From Archangium lansingense (GTDB lineage Bacteria > Myxococcota > Myxococcia > Myxococcales > Myxococcaceae), in assembly GCF_026626635.1 (NCBI RefSeq), contig NZ_JAPNKA010000001.1:124001-188000 (forward strand): DNA of 64,000 nt, given 5' to 3'. The notes beneath the pieces are model-generated. The model saw only the letters and a program-made list of their open reading frames with translations, did no database searches and was not told the DNA's origin. The position numbers and the translations under genes were made by a program. Of the stretch, positions 22,101 to 30,611 are shown one piece after another; within the stretch, counting starts at the first letter, position 1, and the number at the start of each line of letters is the position of its first letter.

Positions 22101-25100
22101 CGAGGCTCCGCGCTCCGCGGGCGTGCCCTCGCGCTTCGTTCCCGGCACGGAAGAGGAGCGCCTGCTCGCGGACCTCTGGGCCCAGGTGCTGGAGGTGGAG
22201 GTGCCGGGCGTGGATTCGGACTTCTTCGCGCTGGGCGGGCACTCGCTGCTCGCCACGAAGCTCGTCTCTCGCTTGCGTGAGACCTTCCGGCTCCAGGTGC
22301 CGCTGAAGACCGTCTTCGAGCATCCGCGGCTGGAGCAACTCGCGGGCTGGTTGCGCGCGCGCGCCGGGGAGGCTCCCGCGCGGCTGCCTCCGCCGCTGAG
22401 CCGGGTGGAGCGGAGCACGCCGCCGCCGATGTCTTTTGCTCAGCAGCGGCTGTGGTTCCTCGACCAGCTCGAGACGGGCAGCGCCTTCTACAACATGGCC
22501 TTCGCGCTCCGGTTGGAGGGGAGGCTGGAGGCGTCGGCACTCTCCGCCGCGCTGCGCGGGCTGGTGGAGCGGCACGAGGTGCTGCGCACCCGGCTGGTGG
22601 AGGTGGAGGGAGAGCCGCGCCAGCTCATCGTCCCCGAGGCCACGGTGGCGTTGGAGCAGGTGTCCCTCGCGGAGGTGTCGGAGGCGGAGCGGGAGGCGCG
22701 GGCGCTCGCGTTGGCTCGGGCGTGGCTGGAGCGCCCGTTCGATCTGGCGCGCGGTCCGCTGCTGCGGGCCCACGTGTGCACGCTCGGGGCCGAGCAGCAC
22801 GTGCTCGTGCTCTCCATGCACCATGCCGTCTCCGATGGTTGGTCGCTGCGCGTGCTCGTGCGCGAGCTGGGGGAGTTGTACGCGGCGCACCTCGAGGGTC
22901 GTCCGGCGGCCCTGGCGCCGCTGCCCGTGCAGTACGCCGACTTCGCCGCGTGGCAGCGCGGGTGGGTGGAGTCCGGCGCGCTCGCGGGTCAGCTCGACTA
23001 CTGGCGCCAGCAGCTCGGTGGAGAGCTGCCGGTGCTGGAGCTGCCGAGGGACAGGCCCCGGCCTCAGCGCCAGCGCTACCGGGGTCGCACGCTCGGACGG
23101 CAGGCCTCCGGGGCGCTGCGGGAGGCGTTGCTCGCGGCGAGCCAGGGGCAGGGTGTCACCCCCTTCATGTGGTCGCTCGCGGCCTTCAAGGCGCTGCTGC
23201 ACCGCCTCACGGGACAGGAGGAGCTGCTCGTGGGCACGCCCATCTCCGGACGCACGCACGCGGACGTGGAGGGGCTGCTCGGCTGCTTCGTGAACACGCT
23301 GGTGCTGCGCGCGGCCGTGCCCGGAGCGCTGCCCTTCCGCGAGCTGCTCGCCCGGGTGAAGCAGGTGTGCCTGGACGCCTATGCGCACCAGGACATCCCC
23401 TTCGAGCACGTGGTGGAGGCGGTGCAGCCGGTGCGCTCCACCCAGCACACGCCGCTGTTCCAGACGATGTTCATCTACAACGAGCCGGGGGGCGAGCCGG
23501 AGCGTTTCTCCTCGCTGCGGGTGGAGCCGCTGAAGGTGGAGACGGGCACGTCCACGTTCGACCTCACGCTCGCGGTGACGGACACCGGCCACGGTCTGGA
23601 GCTGGAGGCCGAGTACGACACGGACCTCTTCAACGAGGAGGTCGTGGCGCACTGGCTGTCCGTCTACGAGACGCTGCTGGAGGCGGCGGTGCGTGCTCCG
23701 GAGCTGCGCGTGCGCGAGCTGCCGGTGCTGGACGTCGAGGCCCGCCAGCGCATCTGCGTGGAGTGGAACGTCACTCCGGACGTGTTCCCCACGCACACGA
23801 ATCTCGCCGCGCTGCTCGCGGCCCAGGCGGCGCGCTCGCCCGAGGCTCCGGCGTTGTCCTTCGGCACGTCGCTCCTCACCTACCGCGAGCTGGAGGCCCG
23901 GGCCCGGAGTGTGGCCCGCGCGCTGAGAGCCCGCGGCGTGGGTCCGGAGGTGCGGGTGGGCGTGTGCGCCGAGCGCTCGCTGGAGATGATCATCGCAGTG
24001 CTGGGCGTCATCCACGCGGGCGGCGCCTACGTGCCGCTGGACGCCACCCACCCCGCCGAGCGGCTCCAGTACATGCTGGAGGACTCGGGCGCGCGGGTGC
24101 TGCTCGCCCAGAAGCGGCTGGAGGAGCGCCTGCCCATCATGGCGCTCGAGCGCCTGTGGCTCGACGACGTGGCGGGGAGCGAGGACACGGAGCCGCTCGC
24201 GCTTCCGGCGCTCGAACCGGAGCACCTGGCGTACGTCATCTATACGTCGGGCTCCACGGGGCGGCCCAAGGGCGTGATGCTCGCGCACCGCGAGGTGTGC
24301 CAGCGGCTCGCGTTCGGGCAGGCCGCCTATCCGCTCGGTGAGGGCAGCCGGGTGTTGCAGGTGGCCTCGCTGGGCTTCGACCCGTCCGTGCTGGAGATCT
24401 TCCACGCGCTCTCCACGGGCGCGCAGCTCGTGCTGCTGCCGCCGGGGGGGAATCGAGATCCCTCGGTCATCGCGCGGCACGTGGACGAGCACCGCGTCAC
24501 CAGCATGGAGCTCGTTCCCTCCATGCTGGAGCTGATGCTGGACCAGCCGCTCTTCATGAGCAGCCCGTCCCTGCGGCGTGTCTTCGTGGGCGGCGAGGCC
24601 ATTCCGCTCGTGTTGCAGGAGCGCTTCCTGGCGACCCTGTCCGTCGAGCTCGTCAACACCTATGGGCCCACGGAGGCCACGGTGGACGTGGTGCACTGGC
24701 CCTGCCGCATGGTGCCGGGGATGCAGAGTGTGCCCATCGGCAAGCCCATCTCGCGCTCGAGCATGTACATCGTCGACGCGCACCTGCGGCCGGTGCCCGT
24801 GGGAGTGCCGGGCGAGCTGCTCATCGGCGGTGCCTACCTGGCGCGGGGCTACCAGGGGCGGCCGGAGGTGACGGCGGAGAAGTTCGTGCCGGACCCCTTC
24901 AGCGTCGAGCCCGGCGCGAGGCTCTACCGGACGGGCGACCTGGTGCGCTACCTGCCCAACGGGGACATCGAGTTCCTCGGTCGCACGGACCACCAGGTGA
25001 AGCTGCGTGGAGTGCGCATCGAGCTGGGGGAGATTGAGTCCTGCCTCCGCGCCCACCCGAGCATCCGCGACTGCGTGGTGGTGACGCACACCTTCGGGCC

Positions 25101-26316
25101 GGGGGACGTGCGGCTGGTGGCGTACTGCGCCGTCCGCGATGCGCTGGAAGGGCCTGCTCAGGCGGAGTGGTCCGAGTCCTTGCGCACGCACCTCGCGGCC
25201 TCGCTGCCGGCCGTCATGGTGCCGGCGGCGCTCGTGCCGATGCCCGCGCTGCCCCTCAACGCCAGTGGCAAGGTGGACCGCAAGCAGCTGCGTCCCCCAG
25301 AGGCCACGCACCTCGGGCCACGCACGGCGGCGGTGGCGCCGCGGGGCCCGGTGGAGGAGGAGCTCGCGTCCATCTGGAAGCAGCTCCTCTCCGTGGAGCA
25401 GGTGGGGGTGACGGACGACTTCTTCGCGCTCGGCGGCCACTCGCTGCTGGCGCTGCGGATGATGACGCGGGTGCAGCAGTCGCTGGGGGTGAAGCTGCCG
25501 CTGGATACGCTGTTCGAGACGCCCACCATCGACGCGCTCGCCCGGCGTATCGAGGCCGGGAGGAGCGCTCCGGAGCACTCGCCGCTGGTGCTGCTGCGCG
25601 AGGGGGGGGAGCGGCCTCCGCTCTTCTGGGTGCACCCGGTGGGCGGCGGAGTGCTGTGCTACGAGCCGCTGTTGCGGCGTCTGGGACGCGAGCGGGCCCA
25701 CTATGGCCTGCGCTCGGTGGGGCTGCAGGGTGTGGAGCGCCCCGAGGAGCTGGCCGAGCTGGCGCGCGAGTACGTCCGGTGCGTGTGCGAGGTCCGGCCC
25801 GAGGGCCCCATTCTGCTGGCGGGCTGGTCCCTGGGCGGCGTGCTGGCCTTCGAGATGGCGCGTCAGCTCGAGGCGCGCGGGCGCGAGGTGGCGCTGTTGC
25901 TGGCGCTCGATGCGGTGCCTGACTCCGTCAGCGAGGTGTCCGAGGAGTGGGCGGCGGCGGAGCTGGCCGGGCTGGTGTCCGCTGAGCTGGGCGTGTCCGA
26001 GGACGAGGCCCGCGAGCTGCTCGCAGGGAAGGGCCGAGCCGACGAGCCGCTCCAGCACGTGCTGGAGGAGCTGAGGCGCAACCTGGGCGCGTTGCGGCGC
26101 TACCGTCCCGGGCCATACCTGGGCCGCATGCTGCTTCTCGAGGCCGCCGAGCGCGAGGCCTCGCTGGAGCCCGCTCTGCCTGACACCTGGAAGGCCGTTG
26201 TCCTGGGGGGCGTGGAGCACCACCAGGTGGCGGGAGACCACTACCAACTCGTGCGCGAGCCGCACGTCGACGCCGTCGCGGAGCACTTCCGGCGGGCGTT
26301 GGAGAACGCACCATGA
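19165..26316 (+). CDS. Two-module nonribosomal peptide synthetase with thioesterase (C-A-T-C-A-T-TE)
   Basis: An NRPS of about 2383 residues. Counting from this start: C1 (HHIISDGW) ~20-455, A1 ~485-975, T1 (GGHSLLATKL) ~1000-1060, C2 (HHAVSDGW) ~1080-1505, A2 ~1535-2025, T2 (GGHSLLALRM) ~2050-2115, TE ~2130-2383 with GWSLGG and GDHYQLV supplying Ser and His. Hand-read codes are A1 DVYWLGGVFK, close to aliphatic (Val/Ile) codes, and A2 DPLEFGTVDK. The latter has Glu at the third and Asp at the ninth code position, as in ornithine codes, so a basic residue is possible. It should extend the chain from the three-module NRPS and release it. The start is uncertain: the frame is open from 19063, overlapping the MFS gene, and ATGs occur at 19063, 19090, 19165, 19174 and 19189. 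Confidence 0.93.
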   Translation: MRQMSAQVMSEPNEILHEGEVYVFPASYAQKRMWFLDRLEPGSAAYHMPFALRLTGPLDVKALGQALDEVFHRHEALRTRFEEAADGEVNQVIHPPASLGLTLAELEPVEPGARTARVLDWCAREAARPFDLERDVLLRASLLRLEDEEHVLLLVLHHIISDGWSMAIFARELLEVYAEARAGRGSPLPEPELQYVDHSEWQREWMEEGGESQRQAEYWKRKLAGPLPVLELPVDRPRPPVQTLKGATLDFSLPPEVLAPLRELGQREGATLFMTLLAGFSALLHRYSGAPEVVIGTPVANRRRAEQEGLIGLFVNTLALRVSTAGNPGLRELVRRARAETLEAYVHQDIPFEKVVEELRLPRSLGVPPVFQVMLVLENQPAVPLALAGLRVTPLAIPTRTARLDLMLSLEGTAGGLRGHVEYSTDLFDEATVRRMLAHYERVLRGAATPDMGIADLPLLDAEERARVLGEWSRGPEPGQEETTLPALVEAQARRTPDAVAVSAGDESLTYRELDRRANQLAHHLRRLGVGPESVVGLCAERSLELAVGMLGISKAGGAYLPLDPAYPEDRLAFMLKDSRVSVLVAQERVAGRIPSMGERRVLLDAHAEALAREPGEALESGLVPENLVYVIYTSGSTGRPKGVGVTHRGLARLVTGSTYAQLGAGERVLQFVSISFDVSAYELWGPLCNGGQVVMAPPGALSLEELGTLFQERKVSTLWLTAGLFHQMVEGNLEGLARVRQLLAGGDAVSAHHMGRVRERFPDCALINGYGPTEVTVFACSHVVAPGEPVDGFPIGRPISGTEAHIVDARLRPVPVGVPGELLLGGPGVARGYLGRPELTAERFIPHPFSDRPGARLYRTGDLARFRADGRIEYLGRLDRQVKVRGYRIELGEVEEVLRARPEVADAVVLALPDPSGDKRLSAFVVPRNEAAPPSPSALRVALRERLPEHMVPTSWTVVDALPLGPNGKVDRQRLVEAEAPRSAGVPSRFVPGTEEERLLADLWAQVLEVEVPGVDSDFFALGGHSLLATKLVSRLRETFRLQVPLKTVFEHPRLEQLAGWLRARAGEAPARLPPPLSRVERSTPPPMSFAQQRLWFLDQLETGSAFYNMAFALRLEGRLEASALSAALRGLVERHEVLRTRLVEVEGEPRQLIVPEATVALEQVSLAEVSEAEREARALALARAWLERPFDLARGPLLRAHVCTLGAEQHVLVLSMHHAVSDGWSLRVLVRELGELYAAHLEGRPAALAPLPVQYADFAAWQRGWVESGALAGQLDYWRQQLGGELPVLELPRDRPRPQRQRYRGRTLGRQASGALREALLAASQGQGVTPFMWSLAAFKALLHRLTGQEELLVGTPISGRTHADVEGLLGCFVNTLVLRAAVPGALPFRELLARVKQVCLDAYAHQDIPFEHVVEAVQPVRSTQHTPLFQTMFIYNEPGGEPERFSSLRVEPLKVETGTSTFDLTLAVTDTGHGLELEAEYDTDLFNEEVVAHWLSVYETLLEAAVRAPELRVRELPVLDVEARQRICVEWNVTPDVFPTHTNLAALLAAQAARSPEAPALSFGTSLLTYRELEARARSVARALRARGVGPEVRVGVCAERSLEMIIAVLGVIHAGGAYVPLDATHPAERLQYMLEDSGARVLLAQKRLEERLPIMALERLWLDDVAGSEDTEPLALPALEPEHLAYVIYTSGSTGRPKGVMLAHREVCQRLAFGQAAYPLGEGSRVLQVASLGFDPSVLEIFHALSTGAQLVLLPPGGNRDPSVIARHVDEHRVTSMELVPSMLELMLDQPLFMSSPSLRRVFVGGEAIPLVLQERFLATLSVELVNTYGPTEATVDVVHWPCRMVPGMQSVPIGKPISRSSMYIVDAHLRPVPVGVPGELLIGGAYLARGYQGRPEVTAEKFVPDPFSVEPGARLYRTGDLVRYLPNGDIEFLGRTDHQVKLRGVRIELGEIESCLRAHPSIRDCVVVTHTFGPGDVRLVAYCAVRDALEGPAQAEWSESLRTHLAASLPAVMVPAALVPMPALPLNASGKVDRKQLRPPEATHLGPRTAAVAPRGPVEEELASIWKQLLSVEQVGVTDDFFALGGHSLLALRMMTRVQQSLGVKLPLDTLFETPTIDALARRIEAGRSAPEHSPLVLLREGGERPPLFWVHPVGGGVLCYEPLLRRLGRERAHYGLRSVGLQGVERPEELAELAREYVRCVCEVRPEGPILLAGWSLGGVLAFEMARQLEARGREVALLLALDAVPDSVSEVSEEWAAAELAGLVSAELGVSEDEARELLAGKGRADEPLQHVLEELRRNLGALRRYRPGPYLGRMLLLEAAEREASLEPALPDTWKAVVLGGVEHHQVAGDHYQLVREPHVDAVAEHFRRALENAP

Positions 26317-27149
26317 GAGCCATGCCCAATCGACCCATTGACGTCCGGGAGAAGCTGTCCCCTCGCGAGTTCGTCCAGGAGTATGTCGTCCCGAACAAGC
26401 CGGTCATCGTCTCGGACGCGCTGGACACCTGGAAGGCGCGGGAGCTGTGGACGCCCGAGTACTTCCAGTCCCTGCTGGGGGAACTGCCGGTGGAGGTGAC
26501 TCGGGACGGGCCGGACCCCGAGGGCCGCATGCCGTACTCGGAGTTCTACGCGCACCTGAAGGCCGCGGAGACTGGTCCGGTGCCCCAGGATGGGAGCATC
26601 CAGCACCTGCGCTATATGCGGATGCGGGAGCTGGAGCCGATGGAGCCGGTGCGCGAGCACTGGGCGCGGCCCTACTTCATGCCCGAGCGTGGCTACTGCA
26701 TCCCCTTCGCGCCCCTGGGGATGGACCCCACGCGCGAGCGCTACCCGGGCTTTGGCCTCTTCATCTCGCCCCGGGGCGGCGCGAGCAAGCTGCACGTGGA
26801 TGGCATCCGCTCCAACGCCATCGTCTGCCAGGTGTACGGCTCCAAGCGCTGCTACGTGCTGGCGCCGGACCAGGAGTCGCAGCTGCCGGACCGCGACTCG
26901 CGGCGCGCGCGCCAGGTGAAGCACCTGGAGTTCGAGCCACCCTCGTTCGGCCGCGCGAAGATGGTGGAGTTCGACCTGCTTCCCGGGGAGACGCTCTTCG
27001 TCCCCCACCTGTGGTTCCACGAGGTCCACACGACCCGGACGAGCATCTCGCTCACGTACAACTTCGTGCACGGCAGCGAGGCGCTCGGGTTCGCCTGGTG
27101 GTTCCTCAAGTCGTCCTTCACCAACCCCAACTCCCACAGCGTCGGCTAG
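26313..27149 (+). CDS. JmjC/cupin-8 Fe(II)/2-oxoglutarate hydroxylase
   Basis: A 278-residue member of the cupin-like/JmjC family. The iron site is visible as SKLHVDG (HxD), with the distal histidine in LFVPHLWFHEVHTT; the 2-oxoglutarate-binding segment CYVLAP follows the HxD as usual. Such enzymes hydroxylate amino acid side chains, free or carrier-bound. The start overlaps the NRPS stop (ATGA), so the two are translationally coupled, and hydroxylation of an NRPS-bound or precursor residue is the likely job. The hydroxyl could then be methylated by the FkbM enzyme. Nothing unusual in length or residues. Confidence 0.86.
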   Translation: MRAMPNRPIDVREKLSPREFVQEYVVPNKPVIVSDALDTWKARELWTPEYFQSLLGELPVEVTRDGPDPEGRMPYSEFYAHLKAAETGPVPQDGSIQHLRYMRMRELEPMEPVREHWARPYFMPERGYCIPFAPLGMDPTRERYPGFGLFISPRGGASKLHVDGIRSNAIVCQVYGSKRCYVLAPDQESQLPDRDSRRARQVKHLEFEPPSFGRAKMVEFDLLPGETLFVPHLWFHEVHTTRTSISLTYNFVHGSEALGFAWWFLKSSFTNPNSHSVG

Positions 27150-27158
27150 GAGCACGTC

Positions 27159-29186
27159 TTGTCCGAGATGGTCTCATCGCAGCATCGGCTGCTCAATCCA
27201 TACCTGTACTTGCTGTCCTTCGCCGGCGGCTTCAACGTGATGCTGCTGGAGATGTGCGGCTTTCGGGTGCTGGGGACGGCGTTCGGCTCATCCATCTACG
27301 TCACCGGCGTGCTGCTGGCGCTGGTGATGATCGCCCTCTCGGTGGGGTACTACCTGGGAGGCCGTTTCTCGCAGCGCTTCGGCTCGCTGGAGTTCCTGCT
27401 GGGCCTCATCGGCGCGTCGGTCGTCTACGTGGCGGTGGTGCACCTGCTGCTGGTCGAGCCCCTGCTGGACGCGTGCTACCACCTGCGCGCCTCGTTCGAT
27501 GACGTGACGCTCCAGCACGTGGTGCCGGTGTCGCTGGCGACGCTGGTGCTCTTCGGGCCGCCCATGGTGGCGCTCAGCCACGTGTCGCCGTTCCTCATCA
27601 AGCTGTTGTCGGCCTCCGACTCCGGGCAGGGCACGGGGCGCACCGCGGGCAACCTGATGGCAGTGTCCAACGTGGGCAGCATTGCGGGCACCACACTGCC
27701 CTCCTTCCTGCTGCTGCCGGTGCTGGGGGTGCAGACGACGCTCGGCATCTTCCTGGCGTCGCTGGGACTGGTGGTGGCGCTCGGGCTGGCGCTCGGGCGC
27801 AGGCGGGTGCTCGCCGCGGGGGCGGCGGTGGCCGCGTTGGCGATGGCGGTGGGCGGGCCGGCGACGGCGCACCTCCTGGAGAAGAAGGACGAGGCGCTCG
27901 TGTTCGCCGGCGAGTCGCTCTACGGCACCGTGCGCGTGCTGCGCGCCCAGGAGGAAGGCGGGGACGAGCGCCTGGAGTACATGCCCTCGCGCGACTACGT
28001 GCACTCCACGGTGTACCCGAAGGCGCCGCTCAAGGATCAGTTCACCACCGCCTACGTCAACGTGGGCCTCGCGCGCGATTCCCGCCGCTACCTGGTGCTC
28101 GGCACGGCGCTGGGCGGGGCGGTGGCGGCCATCCTCGCGGCGGACCCTCAGGCGGAGGTGACGGGCGTGGAGATTGATCCACTGGTGGTGGACCTGTCGC
28201 TCCGCCTCGTGCCCGCGCTCCAGTCCCCTCGCGTGAAGATGGTGGTGCGCGACGCCCGGCTCTTCCTGCGCGAGGACACCAGCACCTACGACTACATCGT
28301 CGTGGACATCTTCGCCGGCGAGCAGATTCCCACCCACTGCATCACCCAGGAGTTCTTCGCCCTGGCGCGCGCCCGGCTGTCCGAGGGCGGAGTGATGCAG
28401 ATGAACACCAACCTGTGGGACTACCAGGTGCTCAGCGGGTTGGAGCAGCCCCAGCCCTTCGTGGGCGTGCGCCACCTGCACTCGGCGTTGCTGCATGCGG
28501 GCTTCGCCTCGCTCTTCCAGAGTGACTTCTTCGGCAATGGTCACCTGTACGCCTTCAAGCGGCCCACGGAGCTGGCCGGGCTGCGGGAGCAGCTCACGCG
28601 CCGGGCGCTCGACACGTCGGCGGATCCCCACCTGCGTGCTTCCTGGGCGGTGGCGTCGCTCTCACTCGTGAAGGTGCCGGAGGATCGCCGCGAGCTGCGG
28701 CCCTTCTCCGATGCGTGGGTGCCGGATCACCAGCTCCACCTCAAGGGCTACATTGACCGCTACCTCGCCTCGCTGCTGCGTGCTCGCGAGAGCGCCGAGT
28801 GGAAGTCCCGGGTGGAGGGCGCGAGCCCGGACGATCTGCGGATGATCTCCGTGCGGCACTACGCCGCGGCGGCCGCGTCCTTCTCGCCGAGTGAGCCGGG
28901 CTTCAAGTCCTACCTGGAGACGAAGGGCGGAGACTTCTGCCACGAGCTGCTGGGCTGGGCGGCGCGGCAGCACGAGGACATCCACGGCTCGGTGGCCCGC
29001 TACGTCCACACGCCGGTGCTGGAGCGGTGCGCGCAGCTTCCCGCCGCCGAGGTGCCCGCCGGGGGCGCCGCGCCGCAGCTCCGGCGTTACGCGGAGGCCG
29101 CCACGCTGGTGGACTCCAACAAGGGCCCCGAGGCGTTGCCGTTGCTGGTGGCGCTGCTCGGTGATGGCCGCGCCCCGGCGCAGTGA
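27159..29186 (+). CDS. Membrane protein fused to spermidine-synthase-like domain
   Basis: A 675-residue protein starting at TTG, chosen because AGGAG lies six bases before it and overlaps the JmjC stop. The N-terminal ~245 residues contain six to eight hydrophobic spans. Residues ~260-500 form a spermidine-synthase-type Rossmann domain with LVLGTALGGAVAA, then VTGVEIDP and YDYIVVDIFAG. The last ~170 residues are helical and unfamiliar. Membrane-tethered SpeE-like proteins are widespread and mostly uncharacterised; the domain could be an aminopropyltransferase or another transferase using a SAM-type cofactor. Its place inside the NRPS operon suggests a tailoring or precursor role, possibly polyamine or amine chemistry. 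Confidence 0.8.
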   Translation: MSEMVSSQHRLLNPYLYLLSFAGGFNVMLLEMCGFRVLGTAFGSSIYVTGVLLALVMIALSVGYYLGGRFSQRFGSLEFLLGLIGASVVYVAVVHLLLVEPLLDACYHLRASFDDVTLQHVVPVSLATLVLFGPPMVALSHVSPFLIKLLSASDSGQGTGRTAGNLMAVSNVGSIAGTTLPSFLLLPVLGVQTTLGIFLASLGLVVALGLALGRRRVLAAGAAVAALAMAVGGPATAHLLEKKDEALVFAGESLYGTVRVLRAQEEGGDERLEYMPSRDYVHSTVYPKAPLKDQFTTAYVNVGLARDSRRYLVLGTALGGAVAAILAADPQAEVTGVEIDPLVVDLSLRLVPALQSPRVKMVVRDARLFLREDTSTYDYIVVDIFAGEQIPTHCITQEFFALARARLSEGGVMQMNTNLWDYQVLSGLEQPQPFVGVRHLHSALLHAGFASLFQSDFFGNGHLYAFKRPTELAGLREQLTRRALDTSADPHLRASWAVASLSLVKVPEDRRELRPFSDAWVPDHQLHLKGYIDRYLASLLRARESAEWKSRVEGASPDDLRMISVRHYAAAAASFSPSEPGFKSYLETKGGDFCHELLGWAARQHEDIHGSVARYVHTPVLERCAQLPAAEVPAGGAAPQLRRYAEAATLVDSNKGPEALPLLVALLGDGRAPAQ

Positions 29187-29237
29187 GGGGCGCCTCCTTC
29201 CTACCTGCTTCTTCCTTTCTCCCACGAGACCCAGACC

Positions 29238-30611
29238 ATGTTGGACACCGCCACCCTCCTCGAGTCCCCCGCGTTGCGCCCCCTCTGGCAGCACCTCCAG
29301 TCCTCCGCGCCCTATCAGCCCGGACGGGGCTGGACGCTGGACAATCCCTATCACCGGCCTACGGACCTCACGGGCCTGTCGCCTGGCTCGCTCGGCGAGC
29401 CCCTGCGGATGGAGACGTTGTGCACGCGGCGCTCGCTGGTGCTCAACCGGCTGCTCTTCAACATCTACGAGCAGAACAACCTCTACCTGCCGTCCGCGCG
29501 CTTCAGCGAGCAGGAACTGCAGGCGTTCCACAGCTACTACGCGCCGGACTTCGTGGCCGCGAATGCGTTGCTGCGCCCGGTGTTGGAGCGCTCCTGCTTC
29601 GACTTTCTCACTGAGACCATCTCCGTGCAGGGCCCCTGGTCCATGGCCCACCTGGAGGAGTACACGCGCGACGCGCTGAGCCGCTTCGAGGCGGCCCCGA
29701 GCGGCCTGTGTGAGCGCATCCGCCGGACGGCCCACCCGGACAAGGCCGCGCGCCTCTTCCTGTTGCAGGTGGCGCCGGACTTCCTCTCGGAGGCCTCGCA
29801 GATGGCGCGGGCCCTGCCCGGCAACTACGGGCCGGTGCACTCGGAGTTGATGAAGATCTTCATCGACGAGTTCGGCTACGGCGTGCACCCGCAGAAGCAC
29901 TCCACGCTCTTCGAGGAGACGCTCTCCTCGGTGGGGCTCAGCCCGCGGGTGCACACGCATTACTATTGGTACCTGCCCACCTCGCTGTTGATGACGAGCT
30001 ACTTCCACTGGATTACCGCCACGAAGACGCGGTGGTTCGAGTACGTGGGCGCGCTGTATTGGATTGAGGCGGTGGTGCCGCACTTCAATCGGCAGTTCAG
30101 CCGGCTGCTGCACGACACCTTTGGAGCGGGGGTGAACACGGGCTACTTCGACGAGCACGTGGGAATCGACCTGCACCATCGGCGCATGGCGTTCGACAAG
30201 CTCATCCGCCCCATGGTGGAGCGCTACGGGGACAGCGTCATTCCCGCCATGGTGCGCGGCATCGAGGCGAGCCGGCTGCTGGGGGACGTGTCCGAGCGCG
30301 ACTACCTGGAGCAGATGGACTTCTGCGAGGCGCTCGCGGCGGGAGGAGCGGCCCCTGGTGGGCCGTGGCAGGGGCTGGAGGCGCGGGAGCTCGCGGCGGG
30401 CACCTTCCTGGAGCCGAACGTGTACGACACGCCACACGTGGTGGGCGTGGTGAAGGGCCGGGTGGAGGTGGATGGCGGCTACCTGTCGCCGCGGGTGCTG
30501 GGGCCGGGCGGGGCGGTGATGGTGCCCGCCGGGCGGATGCTGGGCGTGCGCGTGCTGGAGGAGGGCGCCTCGCTCGTGCTGGAGCCCCAGGCTGCAGGGG
30601 GGCGCGGATGA
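29238..30611 (+). CDS. SznF-like heme-oxygenase-fold diiron N-oxygenase with degenerate cupin tail
   Basis: A 457-residue protein with an N-terminal helical part (1-130), a heme-oxygenase-like diiron domain (~135-345) and a cupin-like tail (~385-450). The diiron ligands of SznF (E189, E215, H225, E281, H311, D315, H318) have exact counterparts, each shifted by four: E185 (DFLSE), E211 (IDEFGYG), H221, E277 (YWIEAVV), H307, D311 and H314 (GIDLHH). In SznF this domain hydroxylates guanidine nitrogens of N-methylarginine, and the cupin then rearranges the product to an N-nitroso group. Here the three cupin histidines are absent (only H400 is nearby), so N-hydroxylation without the SznF rearrangement is expected. 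The Rieske gene overlaps its stop. Confidence 0.9.
   Translation: MLDTATLLESPALRPLWQHLQSSAPYQPGRGWTLDNPYHRPTDLTGLSPGSLGEPLRMETLCTRRSLVLNRLLFNIYEQNNLYLPSARFSEQELQAFHSYYAPDFVAANALLRPVLERSCFDFLTETISVQGPWSMAHLEEYTRDALSRFEAAPSGLCERIRRTAHPDKAARLFLLQVAPDFLSEASQMARALPGNYGPVHSELMKIFIDEFGYGVHPQKHSTLFEETLSSVGLSPRVHTHYYWYLPTSLLMTSYFHWITATKTRWFEYVGALYWIEAVVPHFNRQFSRLLHDTFGAGVNTGYFDEHVGIDLHHRRMAFDKLIRPMVERYGDSVIPAMVRGIEASRLLGDVSERDYLEQMDFCEALAAGGAAPGGPWQGLEARELAAGTFLEPNVYDTPHVVGVVKGRVEVDGGYLSPRVLGPGGAVMVPAGRMLGVRVLEEGASLVLEPQAAGGRG

Noticed and set aside
19150..26286. A 2378-codon open frame antisense to the two-module NRPS
   Set aside because: Long antisense frames are expected at ~70% GC. The translation is Arg/His/Gln/Leu-rich with no domain, while the plus strand encodes a full NRPS.
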